From positions 166,653-230,652 of the forward strand of contig NZ_FLQX01000035.1 of NCBI RefSeq assembly GCF_900089955.1: 64,000 bases of DNA. Reading direction: 5' to 3'. Source of the stretch: Candidatus Accumulibacter aalborgensis (GTDB taxonomy: Bacteria > Pseudomonadota > Gammaproteobacteria > Burkholderiales > Rhodocyclaceae). The notes beneath the pieces were generated by a model that saw nothing but the letters and a program-made list of their open reading frames with translations, was not told where the DNA came from and searched no databases. The translations under genes and the position numbers were made by a program. Below are positions 1 to 8,575 of this stretch, one piece after another. The number at the start of each line of letters is the position of its first letter. Positions within the stretch are counted from its first letter, which is position 1.

Positions 1-423
1 CCCCTGACGTCGACACGACAGCCGCCAGGCGCGCTTGATGCCATCCTGCGCGTCGGTCGGCGTGCGCATCGCTTCGGCCGGCGTGTGGTGCAGAAAACGG
101 CCGAGCCCGCGGTCACAGAACTGATGATACTGGCGGGTGAACAGAATGAACTCGTGCCAGGCATCGTCGACCGCCTGCGACGGCATGGCCACGAGACGAT
201 TGCCTGCCTCGCGGCAAAGCTGAAAATACTCGCGCAGGCCGTCGAAGACCCGCTTCCGCTGGGCGGCAGTCAACTCCGGCCGTCGCGCCGCGAGTCGCCG
301 GTCGAGATACTTCGCGTAAGGATAGCTGTCGATATACCTGGCACGCTGCCTGAGCAGCGCCCGCCACCAGACGATCGCCGCGATGATCAGGCCGCTGGCC
401 AACAGCACGACGAACAGCGTCAT
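1..423 (-). CDS. GRDP-like (DUF1399-type) membrane-anchored protein, N-terminal part
   Basis: An open frame of 141 codons starts with ATG at 423 and runs off the left edge, so only the N-terminus is visible. Residues 2-20 form a hydrophobic membrane anchor. A basic, helical region follows, then the segment DDAWHEFILFTRQYHQFC at about residues 86-103 and FLHHTPAEAM at about 110-119. This DAWHEFILFT...FLHHTP pattern resembles the bacterial relatives of glycine-rich-domain proteins (DUF1399). That assignment is from memory of the family and has not been searched. The function is unknown; the anchor suggests an inner-membrane protein. It is transcribed away from the NlpC/P60 gene. A plus-strand frame over the same bases is rejected because it gives low-complexity protein. 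Confidence 0.6.
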   Translation of the reverse strand, partial: MTLFVVLLASGLIIAAIVWWRALLRQRARYIDSYPYAKYLDRRLAARRPELTAAQRKRVFDGLREYFQLCREAGNRLVAMPSQAVDDAWHEFILFTRQYHQFCDRGLGRFLHHTPAEAMRTPTDAQDGIKRAWRLSCRRQG

Positions 424-602
424 CTATCGCGCTCGCCGCTTCAGACCGGGCTGAAACAGCGGAACTTGACGACTCCTGTGCCATCGTCATCATCGGTCTG
501 CCAGCAACCGCCGGCATGACAGTTCAAGCGCAGCCGACGTGGATCGCCAAGATGCATGACAATCTCGCAAAATCTGAAAAGGAGGAGTTTATACTATGCG
601 CC

Positions 603-1103
603 ATGCGTGCACCTCTCCTCATCGCCTACCTCGTCTCGCTGCTTCTGGCAGGCTGCGGCAGCACGCCGCCGCCGCAGCCTGATCGCCCACTACCGGCGAC
701 GCGTATCGATCGCCCGGCGAGCAACCCCAAGGCTCACGAGGTGGTGATCTTCGCTCTGGGCCTGATCGATACAGGCTACCGCTTCGGGGGCAAGAACCCC
801 GAAGCGGGTCTCGATTGCAGCGGCTTGGTGTCCTATATCTACGGACGCGCCGCCGGCATCAAGGTGAGCGGCAGCGCCGCCGACATCGCCAGTCGCGGCC
901 ACCCGATCGAGCGTGCCAGCCTGCGCCCCGGTGACCTCGTTTTCTTCAACACGCGCAACGCCTCGTTCTCGCATGTCGGCATCTATATTGGCGACGAGCG
1001 CTTCGTGCACGCCCCGTCGAGCAACGGCCGGGTACGCATCGATCAACTGGGCGCCCGTTACTATGCGCAGCGCTTCGAAACGGCGCGCAGCTACTTCGAC
1101 TAG
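603..1103 (+). CDS. NlpC/P60-family lipoprotein peptidase
   Basis: Predicted 166-residue cell-wall endopeptidase. It has a lipoprotein signal peptide with lipobox LAGC (lipidated Cys18), a short proline-rich linker, then an NlpC/P60 domain. The expected catalytic residues are Cys72 in LDCSGL, His124 in FSHVGIY and His136 in FVHAPS. Proteins of this family cleave peptidoglycan stem peptides, and the lipid anchor would place this one in the outer membrane facing the periplasm. I chose ATG 603 because the signal peptide begins there; an upstream in-frame ATG at 516 would put charged residues before it. A GGAGGAG lies at 581-587, rather far from the start, and a TATACT lies at 590-595 only seven bases before it. 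The antiporter gene follows after 13 bases. Confidence 0.88.
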   Translation: MRAPLLIAYLVSLLLAGCGSTPPPQPDRPLPATRIDRPASNPKAHEVVIFALGLIDTGYRFGGKNPEAGLDCSGLVSYIYGRAAGIKVSGSAADIASRGHPIERASLRPGDLVFFNTRNASFSHVGIYIGDERFVHAPSSNGRVRIDQLGARYYAQRFETARSYFD

Positions 1104-1116
1104 GCCAAGGCGGACC

Positions 1117-2862
1117 ATGGACCCTCACTCTTTCGTTTACTCAGCCGTTCTGCTGCTCGTCGTCGCCTCGATCGCCGTCGCCGTGTTCCGGCATTTCGGC
1201 CTCGGTTCGATCCTTGGCCTGCTGGTCACCGGGGTTATCGTCGGACCCCATACGCCGGGGCCTTTCGTCACCACCGAGGTCGATGGTGTCCGCCACTTCA
1301 CCGAACTTGGGGTGGTGCTGCTGTTGTTCCTGATTGGTCTGGAGATGAAGCCGCGCCGCCTGTGGGAGCTGCGGCGGACGCTGTTCGGTCTCGGTTCGCT
1401 GCAGATCGTCCTCTCGGCGCTGTTCATCGCCGCCTATTTCAGACTTTTCCAGCCAAACTGGTCGACTGCACTGCTGATCGGCGCCAGCTTCGCCCTCTCG
1501 TCCACCGCCTTCGTGATCCAGATGCTCCAGGATCAGGGTGAAATCGCCAGCCCGCACGGTCAGACCGCTTTCGCCATCCTGCTGATGCAGGACCTGGCCG
1601 TGGTGCCGCTGTTGGCCATGGTGCCCATCCTCGCCGACACCGGCCCCTTGCCCAAGGAGGTGCCGTTGTGGGAGCAGATTGGCGCGGCCGTCGCGATGGT
1701 GGCTCTGGTGGTTGTCGGCGGCCGCTATGTCGTGCCGCGGATTCTGGACTATCTGGCCCGCCGGCACAACCGCGAGGCCTTCTTCCTGGTCGCCATGGCG
1801 GCGGTATTCATTGCTGCCTGGGCAATGGACCGCGCCAGCATGTCGATGGCGCTGGGCGCTTTCCTGATGGGCATGATGCTGTCGACCTCGCGCTACAGCC
1901 TGCAGGTCGAGGCCGCAATGGAACCTCACAAGGGTCTGCTGATGAGCCTCTTCTTCGTTGCCGTCGGCATGTCGGTGGACGTCGGCGCAGTCGCCCAGCA
2001 GCCATTTCAAGTCGCCCTGACGGTACTCGCGATCATCGTCATCAAGGTCGTCGTGCTTTACGGACTGTGCCTGTGTTTCGGCACCGGACGCAGCACTGCC
2101 TTCCGGGTCGCCTTCCTGCTTTCGCAGGGCGGTGAATTCGGTTTCGTGGTCTTCGGCGCTGCCAAGGCCCTCGGCGTCATCGATGATCAGGTCTTCGTGA
2201 TGGCCGTCGCGGTGATCTCGCTGACCATGCTGCTCACGCCGCTGCTGGCCAAGCTCGGCAACCGGCTGGCGATATGGGCAGCCGAGAAAGCGACCGAAAC
2301 TCACGAGGACTCGCGCTATCAAGCCCAGAGCGACGAAACCGAAACCCAGGTGGTGATCGCCGGCTACGGCCGCGTCGGCCATACGGTGGGCACCATCCTC
2401 GCCAGCAGCGACATTCCCTACGTCGCCTTCGACACCGATGCAGCCCTCGTCGCCCGGTGGCGCAGCGAGGGCCATCCGGTGTTCTATGGCGATGTCGCTG
2501 ACCCGGAACTGCTTGGCAACGCCTCTCTGCACCGCGTCGCCCTGGTGATCCTGACCATCGACGACGGCCCTACGGCGATTCGCGCGGCGACGCTGATCCG
2601 TTCGCACGTACCGCAAATGACGATCGTCGCCCGCGCTCGCGACCTGGTCACCTGCGACGCCCTGCACCAGGTCGGCGTCAGCCATGCCTTTCCCGAGACA
2701 CTGGAGGCCAGCCTGCGCCTGGCAGCGCAAAGCCTCGAAGCGCTGGGCATCTCCACGGACCAGACGGACATGCTGCTGCGCGGGATGCGCAGTACGGATT
2801 ACGCACTGGTGCGCCTGGGCCCCGAGGCTGCGCCCCGCTCGACGACTGCGCCGGAAGCCTGA
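1117..2862 (+). CDS. Monovalent cation:proton antiporter-2 family protein (KefB/KefC-like)
   Basis: A 581-residue membrane transporter. About the first 390 residues contain some twelve hydrophobic segments of the Na+/H+ exchanger fold, including GVVLLLFLIGLEMKPRRLW near the N-terminus and FLLSQGGEFGFVVFGAAKAL. A cytosolic TrkA-N/RCK nucleotide-binding domain begins near residue 411 with the Rossmann motif GYGRVGHTV. This is the CPA2/KefB-KefC arrangement, used for K+ efflux or K+/H+ exchange under ligand control. No KefF or KefG partner gene is adjacent, so the link to glutathione-gated efflux is not supported. ATG 1117 starts directly at the first membrane segment and lies 13 bases after the lipoprotein gene, so the two are probably cotranscribed. 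Confidence 0.88.
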   Translation: MDPHSFVYSAVLLLVVASIAVAVFRHFGLGSILGLLVTGVIVGPHTPGPFVTTEVDGVRHFTELGVVLLLFLIGLEMKPRRLWELRRTLFGLGSLQIVLSALFIAAYFRLFQPNWSTALLIGASFALSSTAFVIQMLQDQGEIASPHGQTAFAILLMQDLAVVPLLAMVPILADTGPLPKEVPLWEQIGAAVAMVALVVVGGRYVVPRILDYLARRHNREAFFLVAMAAVFIAAWAMDRASMSMALGAFLMGMMLSTSRYSLQVEAAMEPHKGLLMSLFFVAVGMSVDVGAVAQQPFQVALTVLAIIVIKVVVLYGLCLCFGTGRSTAFRVAFLLSQGGEFGFVVFGAAKALGVIDDQVFVMAVAVISLTMLLTPLLAKLGNRLAIWAAEKATETHEDSRYQAQSDETETQVVIAGYGRVGHTVGTILASSDIPYVAFDTDAALVARWRSEGHPVFYGDVADPELLGNASLHRVALVILTIDDGPTAIRAATLIRSHVPQMTIVARARDLVTCDALHQVGVSHAFPETLEASLRLAAQSLEALGISTDQTDMLLRGMRSTDYALVRLGPEAAPRSTTAPEA

Positions 2863-3023
2863 TGGAGCAGCAGACCGCGCACCGACTGGAAGGCAGAGAT
2901 ACCACCAGTGACCGCACTTGAAGAGGGTTTTGTCCTGACAAAGTGCCCGGCAACCTCGCCGGGTGACCCGCACGGCTGCCGCCGGTCATCCAGGGAAAAC
3001 CAACCAAGCCTCGGGCGGCACAA

Positions 3024-5714
3024 TCACTTGCGCTGGCCGTCTTCGGTGGGCAGTTTGTTCGGGAAAAGCCTCCACAGGAACTTTCGCCCTTCATCGAGCA
3101 ACACGACCGAAGCGGCGACGGCTATCGCCAGGCCCCAGTCCTGCCATGTGAGATCAACGGTCTCGAACACTGTTTGCGCCGGGGGCCAATGCACCACCAG
3201 GACCTGCAACGCCAACACCGCCGCCATGGCCTGCCAGAGCTTGCCATTAGCGAAGAAGCTGGCGCTGAAGACGCTGCCGTATTCAGCACGCGCGTTGAAG
3301 ACGTTAAAGAACTGAAACAGCACAAAGCTCGTGAACGCCAAGGTCAGCGCGTAGCGCTGGTCGTGCACCGCGAGTCCATGCTGGAACATGAACAGGGTGC
3401 CGACCATCATCGTCAAGCCGTACAGCGCGAGCCGCAGAAGGCGCTCGCCGCCGAGAATCTGCGCCGATTGCGACCGTGGTTTGTCGCGCATGAGCCCGGG
3501 ACGGCCTGGCTCGACGCCCAGAGTCATGGCCGGCGGCCCATCCATGATGATATTGATCCACAGGAGATGGATTGCACTGAAGGGCGCCGGCCAGCCCAGC
3601 AGCGTCGCGGCGAGGACGGTGAGGATCGCGCCGATGTTGGTTGATAACTGGAAGCGCACGAACTTGACGATGTTGTCGTAGATCACGCGGCCTTCCCTTA
3701 CCGCACGCACGATGGTAGCGAAGTTATCGTCGGTGAGGACCAGCGTGGCAGCCTCGCGGGTCACGGCAGTGCCAGTGATCCCCATCGCCACGCCGATATC
3801 GGCAGCCTTGAGCGCTGGGGCGTCATTCACTCCGTCGCCGGTCATGGCAACAACATGCCCGGCGACCTTCAGGGCACGCACGATGCGCACTTTGTGCGTC
3901 GGTGAGACGCGAGCGAACACGTTGATGGCATTGACGCGAGAGCTCAGCGCAGCTTCGTCCAGCGCATCGAGTTCGGCGCCGCTGAGCACTTCACCGGCGA
4001 GGCCCAACTCGCGCGCAATGGCGGCTGCCGTCGCCTTGTGGTCACCGGTGATCATCTTCACCTGTATTCCTGCTTCGTGGCACAGGGCAATTGCCGCTTT
4101 TGCCTCTGGCCTTGGCGGGTCCATCAGGCCGGCAAGGCCAAGGAAAGTCCAGTCTTTGGCCCAAGTCATCAGATCACCCGCCGCGTCGAAATCCTTCGCT
4201 GGAATGATCCGCTGCGCCACGGCGAGAACGCGCAAAGCCTGGTTGGCAAGACCTTCGTTCTCGCACTCGATCAGGCTGCGGGACGCCTCGTCCATGGCCT
4301 GCTCGCCATTCGCAGCGAGCCACCGGGAAGCCCGTGCCAGGACCACGTCCGGGGCGCCCTTGACGAGCATTGCCACCGCGTCGCCGGCAGGGTGAAAGGT
4401 GGCCATGAACTTGTGGGCCGAGTCGAACGGGATTTCAGCAATGCGCGGCTGACGCTCCTGTTCGGCTTCCGGGTCGAGACCGCCCTTCTGGGCCAGGACC
4501 CACAGAGCCCCTTCGGTCGGGTCGCCAATCAATCGGGCGTCGCGGACGCGGGAATCGGTGCATAACACCATCGGCAGCAGGAGCGGGCGCAGGTCCGGCA
4601 CGGTTGAGGCGGTCAACAGGGCGCCGTCCGCCTGGTAGCCCTCGCCGCTGACCGAAAAACCTTGCCCGGCAAACCAGCCGGCACGGGCAGTCATCTGGTT
4701 CATGGTCAAGGTACCGGTCTTGTCCGAACAGATGACCGTGGTCGAGCCCAGTGTTTCGACGGCGGATAGCTTCTTCAGAATGGCGCCGTTCTTTGCCATG
4801 CGCCACATGCCGATGGCCAGCGTTACCGTAACCACCGTCGGCAAGCCCTCGGGAATGGCGGCGACCGCCAGGGCAACAGCGGTTATGGCTGCCTCGGTCC
4901 ACGGCAGGCCACGAGCGGAATCGACCACGAAAATCAGCGTGACGACAAGCACGGCGATGCCGGCCAGTTTCTTGCCCAGCGTATTCAGTTGGCGTTGCAA
5001 CGGGGTTGCCCCTTCCGCCGCGCTGGCGATCATTCCCGCCAGCTTGCCCATCTCGGTGCACATGCCGGTCTCGGTGATCAACAATTCGGCACGACCACGG
5101 GTAATCACCGTATTCATGAAGAGCAGATTGAGGCGGTCGCCCAGAGGCAGGTTCTCGGCGTCAAGTTCCGCCGTGCTCTTGCCGGCGGCGTGCGATTCGC
5201 CAGTGAGCGCGGCTTCCTCCACCTCCAGGTTGTGGGCGGCCAGCAGCCGCCCGTCGGCCGGCACCAGGTCGCCGGCTTCCAGCAAGACGATGTCGCCCGG
5301 CACCAGTTGACCCGCGTCGACGTCCGACACCTGGCCGTCGCGCCGCACCCGGGCACGCGCCGCGAGCATCTCCTTGAGTGCCTCCAGGGTACGTTCCGCC
5401 CGATGTTCCTGCCAGAACCCGAGGCCGGCGTTGAGCAGCACCACGATCAGAATCACCGCCGTATCCTTGATATCGCCGATCGCCCAGGCCAGTACCGCCG
5501 CGAACAACAGCACGATCACCAGAAAATTCTTGAACTGGTCCAGAAACTTGAGCCAGACAAGCCGTGGGACGGCTTCGACCAGCTTGTTCTCACCGTGCTC
5601 GGCGAGGCGTTCGGCCACCGTGGTCGTGCTCAAGCCTTCGGCTGGAATAACAGCCAGCGCGCGCGCCGCGGCGGACGTTGAAAGAGCGTGCCAGGGGCGG
5701 TGTTCAATGTCCAT
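3024..5714 (-). CDS. Type II cation-transporting P-type ATPase, probably Ca2+-exporting
   Basis: An 896-residue P-type ATPase of the SERCA/PMR1-like class. In order it shows an N-terminal cation-ATPase domain, TGES of the actuator domain (about 171-174), PEGLP in membrane helix 4 (about 288-292), the phosphorylation motif DKTGTLT (Asp331), TGDGVND in the P domain, and a C-terminal group of membrane helices ending near residue 880. The membrane topology and PEGLP favour Ca2+ (or Mn2+) export over heavy metals, and no N-terminal metal-binding CxxC domain is present. I prefer ATG 5714 over a TTG two codons upstream. The start lies inside the end of the CaCA exchanger gene, so the two are translationally coupled. 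Confidence 0.9.
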   Translation of the reverse strand: MDIEHRPWHALSTSAAARALAVIPAEGLSTTTVAERLAEHGENKLVEAVPRLVWLKFLDQFKNFLVIVLLFAAVLAWAIGDIKDTAVILIVVLLNAGLGFWQEHRAERTLEALKEMLAARARVRRDGQVSDVDAGQLVPGDIVLLEAGDLVPADGRLLAAHNLEVEEAALTGESHAAGKSTAELDAENLPLGDRLNLLFMNTVITRGRAELLITETGMCTEMGKLAGMIASAAEGATPLQRQLNTLGKKLAGIAVLVVTLIFVVDSARGLPWTEAAITAVALAVAAIPEGLPTVVTVTLAIGMWRMAKNGAILKKLSAVETLGSTTVICSDKTGTLTMNQMTARAGWFAGQGFSVSGEGYQADGALLTASTVPDLRPLLLPMVLCTDSRVRDARLIGDPTEGALWVLAQKGGLDPEAEQERQPRIAEIPFDSAHKFMATFHPAGDAVAMLVKGAPDVVLARASRWLAANGEQAMDEASRSLIECENEGLANQALRVLAVAQRIIPAKDFDAAGDLMTWAKDWTFLGLAGLMDPPRPEAKAAIALCHEAGIQVKMITGDHKATAAAIARELGLAGEVLSGAELDALDEAALSSRVNAINVFARVSPTHKVRIVRALKVAGHVVAMTGDGVNDAPALKAADIGVAMGITGTAVTREAATLVLTDDNFATIVRAVREGRVIYDNIVKFVRFQLSTNIGAILTVLAATLLGWPAPFSAIHLLWINIIMDGPPAMTLGVEPGRPGLMRDKPRSQSAQILGGERLLRLALYGLTMMVGTLFMFQHGLAVHDQRYALTLAFTSFVLFQFFNVFNARAEYGSVFSASFFANGKLWQAMAAVLALQVLVVHWPPAQTVFETVDLTWQDWGLAIAVAASVVLLDEGRKFLWRLFPNKLPTEDGQRK

Positions 5715-6708
5715 GGGCAAAGATGATCCAGGTGTTTATGACATAGAGGGCGAACAGGCCGAGGCTGATCCAGGTCATTCCCAACAGCATTCGGCCGCGC
5801 GGACGGAAGATCAGCCCGACGATGACCAGCGCGCACATCATCACAGCGGTCAGCGCGGTGAGTGCATGCGATTCGCTGACCGAGGCCAGCAAGGGGCCGT
5901 GGACAAAGGCGATGTCGTCGATGGCGAGAATCAAAACGTTGAACAGGTTGCTGCCGAGCAGGTTGGCAATGGCCATATCAATTGCGCCAAGGCGTAGTGC
6001 CGACAGCGTGACGGCCGCTTCCGGAGCCGACGTGATGGCGGCCACCAGCAAAGTGCCGACGAAGCTCTGGCCCCAACCCATGAGCTCGGCAATATCTTTG
6101 GCAACGAAGGGCAGCCACGAGCCGGCAGCAACAATGAAGATTGCCGCCACGGCGTAGCCGATGATCGCCCCGCGCAAGGTGACGCTGGCGTATTTTTGAG
6201 CCTGCTCTGCCACGAAATCGGCAACAGTACGCTGCTCGTACTGATAGACGACACGCATTGATACCAGATAGATGGCGACCATGAACGGCGAGTAGGCGCC
6301 AACATGGGCCAGCGCCGGACTGAATCCGCTGCGCTCCAGCAGCACGCTGAAGCCGGCGAAGGCCAGTAGCAGCGCGCCGAGCGCGGCGGACAGGATATGC
6401 CCCTGGGCGGCGCGGGTATAGAGCGTCTCGCGCCGGTAGAGAGCGTCGAGCAGTACCAGTATCAGGAGATTGAAGACGGCACTGCCAAGCACGTCACCCA
6501 CGGCGATGTCGGGTGCGCTGGCCACCGTCACTGCGGAGAGCCCGGTCACCAGTTCCGGCAGCGACGTGGCGGTGGCCAGCAGGATCAGCCCGACCCAGGA
6601 GGCCGACAGGCCGGTCTTCTCGGCGATGATCTCGCCGTTCCTGGACAGGTGCCAGCCAGCGACGCCGATTAACGCAAGGCACAGGACGAGTTTTAGCCAA
6701 GAAGTCAT
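5704..6708 (-). CDS. Calcium/sodium antiporter, CaCA family (YrbG-like)
   Basis: A 334-residue integral membrane exchanger with the two inverted alpha repeats of the family: LLATATSLPELVTG near the N-terminus and LLVAAITSAPEAAVTLSA in the second half. About ten hydrophobic segments are visible. Family members exchange cytosolic Ca2+ for Na+ or H+. Its stop codon TGA (5704-5706) lies inside the first codons of the downstream P-type ATPase gene, so a secondary exchanger and a primary pump for what is probably the same ion are made from one message. Transcription would start in the roughly 250 bases between this gene and the sirtuin, where I saw no convincing promoter. Confidence 0.9.
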   Translation of the reverse strand: MTSWLKLVLCLALIGVAGWHLSRNGEIIAEKTGLSASWVGLILLATATSLPELVTGLSAVTVASAPDIAVGDVLGSAVFNLLILVLLDALYRRETLYTRAAQGHILSAALGALLLAFAGFSVLLERSGFSPALAHVGAYSPFMVAIYLVSMRVVYQYEQRTVADFVAEQAQKYASVTLRGAIIGYAVAAIFIVAAGSWLPFVAKDIAELMGWGQSFVGTLLVAAITSAPEAAVTLSALRLGAIDMAIANLLGSNLFNVLILAIDDIAFVHGPLLASVSESHALTALTAVMMCALVIVGLIFRPRGRMLLGMTWISLGLFALYVINTWIIFAHGH

Positions 6709-6817
6709 GCCTTCTTGCTCCTGAACATGATGAGTAGAGGAATATAGGGTCTGAACGGGCCAAGACTCATTGTGACACGAACATCTGTTCTACCCCACGA
6801 GAGAGCGGACGAAAGCG

Positions 6818-6958
6818 ATGCGGAGCAGAAGGAAGGCGCGAAAGCGCGTTAATATTCGCCGCTTCGCCCTTTTCGACACCGTCCAGGACCCCATGCTGCG
6901 CGCGATCATCGACCCGGACGCCGCACCGCTGCGGCCAGCCTGGGCGCGGGGGCTGTAA
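6818..6958 (+). CDS. Possible 46-residue small protein or gene remnant before the sirtuin gene
   Basis: An ATG-started frame of 46 codons with GC-rich third positions in its second half. It ends in TAA directly before the TTG start of the sirtuin gene. The product begins with a very basic stretch and continues with FALFDTVQDPMLRAIIDP. I do not recognise it, and no good ribosome-binding site precedes it. It may be a leader whose translation is coupled to the sirtuin gene (TAATTG junction), a decayed gene end, or chance. Confidence 0.25.
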   Translation: MRSRRKARKRVNIRRFALFDTVQDPMLRAIIDPDAAPLRPAWARGL

Positions 6959-7762
6959 TTGACCGCCGACTACCCGCGCTGCGCGGAACTGATCCGCGCG
7001 GCTGATGGCCTGCTGATCACCGCCGGCGCCGGCATCGGAGTGGATTCCGGCCTGCCTGATTTTCGTGGTCCGCAGGGTTTCTGGCGCGCTTACCCGGCAC
7101 TTGGCCGAGCGCGCATCGCTTTCGAACAGATCGCCAATCCCGCCGCTTTCGCGTCCAGGCCCCGCCTCGCCTGGGGCTTCTACGGGCATCGGCTGAATCT
7201 TTACCGCCACACCGTTCCACACGAAGGCTTTGCCATCCTGCGCCGGATCGGCGAGAGTCTACCGAACGGCGCCTTCGTGTTCACCAGCAACGTCGACGGC
7301 CAGTTTCGAAAAGCCGGCTTCGACGAAAAGCGCATCAGTGAATGCCACCGCTCGATCCATCACCTGCAGTGCCTCGATGGCTGCCACAGCGGCATCTGGC
7401 CAGCCGACGATTTCCAGCCACAGTTGGACGACGAACACTGCCTGCTGACCTCGGGATTCCCGCTCTGCCAGTCGCTCGCCCGCCCGAATATCCTGATGTT
7501 CGGCGACTGGGGATGGCTCAGCGAACGCAGCGATGCCCAGGATGTCCGCCTGCAAGCCTGGCTGCGAGACGTGGAAACCCTGCTGGTGATCGAAGTCGGA
7601 GCGGGAACGAACATTCCGACGGTCCGTCTGATGGGCGAGCGCGTACAAGGGCAAGTGATCCGCATCAACCCGACAGAGCCGCAACTGACATCCGGCAAGG
7701 GCGTGTCAATCGCCGCCGGCGGTCTGGCCGCCCTACAAGCCATCGCCGCGGCGCTGCTGTAG
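6959..7762 (+). CDS. SIR2-family NAD-dependent protein deacylase
   Basis: A 267-residue sirtuin. The NAD-binding motif is GAGIGVDSGLPDFRG (about 23-37), TSNVDGQFRKAG (about 109-120) matches the family's TQNID block, and the catalytic histidine is His130 in ECHRSIHHLQC. Cys138, Cys142, Cys160 and Cys169 could form the zinc site. The C-terminal GAGTNIPTVR matches the second NAD-contacting segment. Known members deacetylate or deacylate lysines, and some ADP-ribosylate. The residue after the catalytic histidine is Arg where Gly is usual. The start is TTG, chosen because the domain begins about fifteen residues in and no ATG fits. Sirtuins also occur as defence effectors, but nothing nearby suggests that role here. 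Confidence 0.85.
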   Translation: MTADYPRCAELIRAADGLLITAGAGIGVDSGLPDFRGPQGFWRAYPALGRARIAFEQIANPAAFASRPRLAWGFYGHRLNLYRHTVPHEGFAILRRIGESLPNGAFVFTSNVDGQFRKAGFDEKRISECHRSIHHLQCLDGCHSGIWPADDFQPQLDDEHCLLTSGFPLCQSLARPNILMFGDWGWLSERSDAQDVRLQAWLRDVETLLVIEVGAGTNIPTVRLMGERVQGQVIRINPTEPQLTSGKGVSIAAGGLAALQAIAAALL

Positions 7763-7835
7763 AGCCGCTGGTGTACCGCTAGTGTACAATTCGCGCCCGG
7801 ATCATCAACGCCAACCGAATGGAGGAGAAGGACAG

Positions 7836-8411
7836 ATGTCAGATCACGGTTTCCACGTGCATGGCCCGCACGATCACGAAGTCGAGCACGTCGCCCAGCA
7901 TGGCGGTGACACCTTCACGTCACGCGTCGCCGTCTTGACCGCCGTGTTGTCCACCGTCGGCGCCATTTTTGGCTACCTCGGCGGCCACTCGCAGAATGCC
8001 GCCCTGCTTTACAAGAACGAGGCGGCGATCCAGAAGACTTCCGCCTCGAATCAGTGGAACTATTATCAGGCGAAGAGCAACAAGCAGAACCTCGCCGAGT
8101 TGTCTATCGTCCTGACCACCGGCGAGGCGAGGGAGAAGTACGTCCAGGCCGTCGAGCGCTACAAGAAGGAGAAGGAGGAGATCAAGGTCGAGGCCGACAA
8201 GCTCGAAGCCGTCGCCAAGGAGGCGGACCACAAGAGCGATCTCGAAATGCATGTGCATGAGCGCTGGGCACTGGCCACGACGCTGCTCCAGATCGCCATC
8301 GCCATGGCCGCGATCACACTGTTGACGCGCAAGCGCTGGATGCTGTTCGGCGTCTGTGGCGCGACCGGTCTCGGCGTGCTGGTCGGTGCGATGGGCTATC
8401 TGCACCTCTGA
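7836..8411 (+). CDS. DUF4337-family membrane protein
   Basis: A 191-residue protein with a His/Asp-rich N-terminus (HVHGPHDHEVEH), one membrane segment near residues 30-50, a long charged helical region probably forming a coiled coil (EKYVQAVERYKKEKEEIKVEA), and two C-terminal membrane segments. This layout matches DUF4337, a family of unknown function. ATG 7836 follows GGAGGAG (7821-7827) at ideal spacing, which rules out the longer frame from 7782. The histidine-rich head could bind metal, but that is speculation. It is expressed in the same direction as the sirtuin gene, 73 bases downstream. Confidence 0.8.
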   Translation: MSDHGFHVHGPHDHEVEHVAQHGGDTFTSRVAVLTAVLSTVGAIFGYLGGHSQNAALLYKNEAAIQKTSASNQWNYYQAKSNKQNLAELSIVLTTGEAREKYVQAVERYKKEKEEIKVEADKLEAVAKEADHKSDLEMHVHERWALATTLLQIAIAMAAITLLTRKRWMLFGVCGATGLGVLVGAMGYLHL

Positions 8412-8540
8412 TTGGCGGTTACTGTCACGTATCACTACCGCGAATACTGCAACAACCCCGCGCTTTGCGCTTCACTGGAGGAAAAAGGGCTCGTCATCAG
8501 CGAAGGCAAGGAAGTCGCCCGCAGCTTGCCCGGCCACTGA
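8412..8540 (+). CDS. Possible 42-residue small protein directly after the DUF4337 gene
   Basis: A TTG-started frame follows the preceding TGA with no gap. Its codons are mostly G or C in the third position, like genuine genes here, and the product includes TYHYREYCNNPALCASLEEKG. I do not recognise it. Translation could be coupled to the stop of the preceding gene, but the TTG start and lack of a ribosome-binding site make a gene remnant equally likely. Confidence 0.25.
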   Translation: MAVTVTYHYREYCNNPALCASLEEKGLVISEGKEVARSLPGH

Positions 8541-8575
8541 TCGCGCTGGCAGCGGTCGGCCCGCCCGCCGCGGGC

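Noticed and set aside
85..519. Plus-strand frame over the first 0.5 kb
   Set aside because: The opposite strand encodes a protein with a clear membrane anchor and family-like motif, while this one gives a Gln/Arg/Pro-rich product.
2942..2966. Hairpin CCCGGC/GCCGGG after the antiporter gene
   Set aside because: The stem is only six base pairs and no T-tract follows on either strand, so a terminator cannot be claimed.
1141..2973. A 610-codon minus-strand frame opposite the antiporter gene
   Set aside because: It is antisense to a clear CPA2 antiporter. Its product is low-complexity, rich in Gln, His, Arg and Asp, with no recognisable motif. Such frames arise from strong third-position GC bias.
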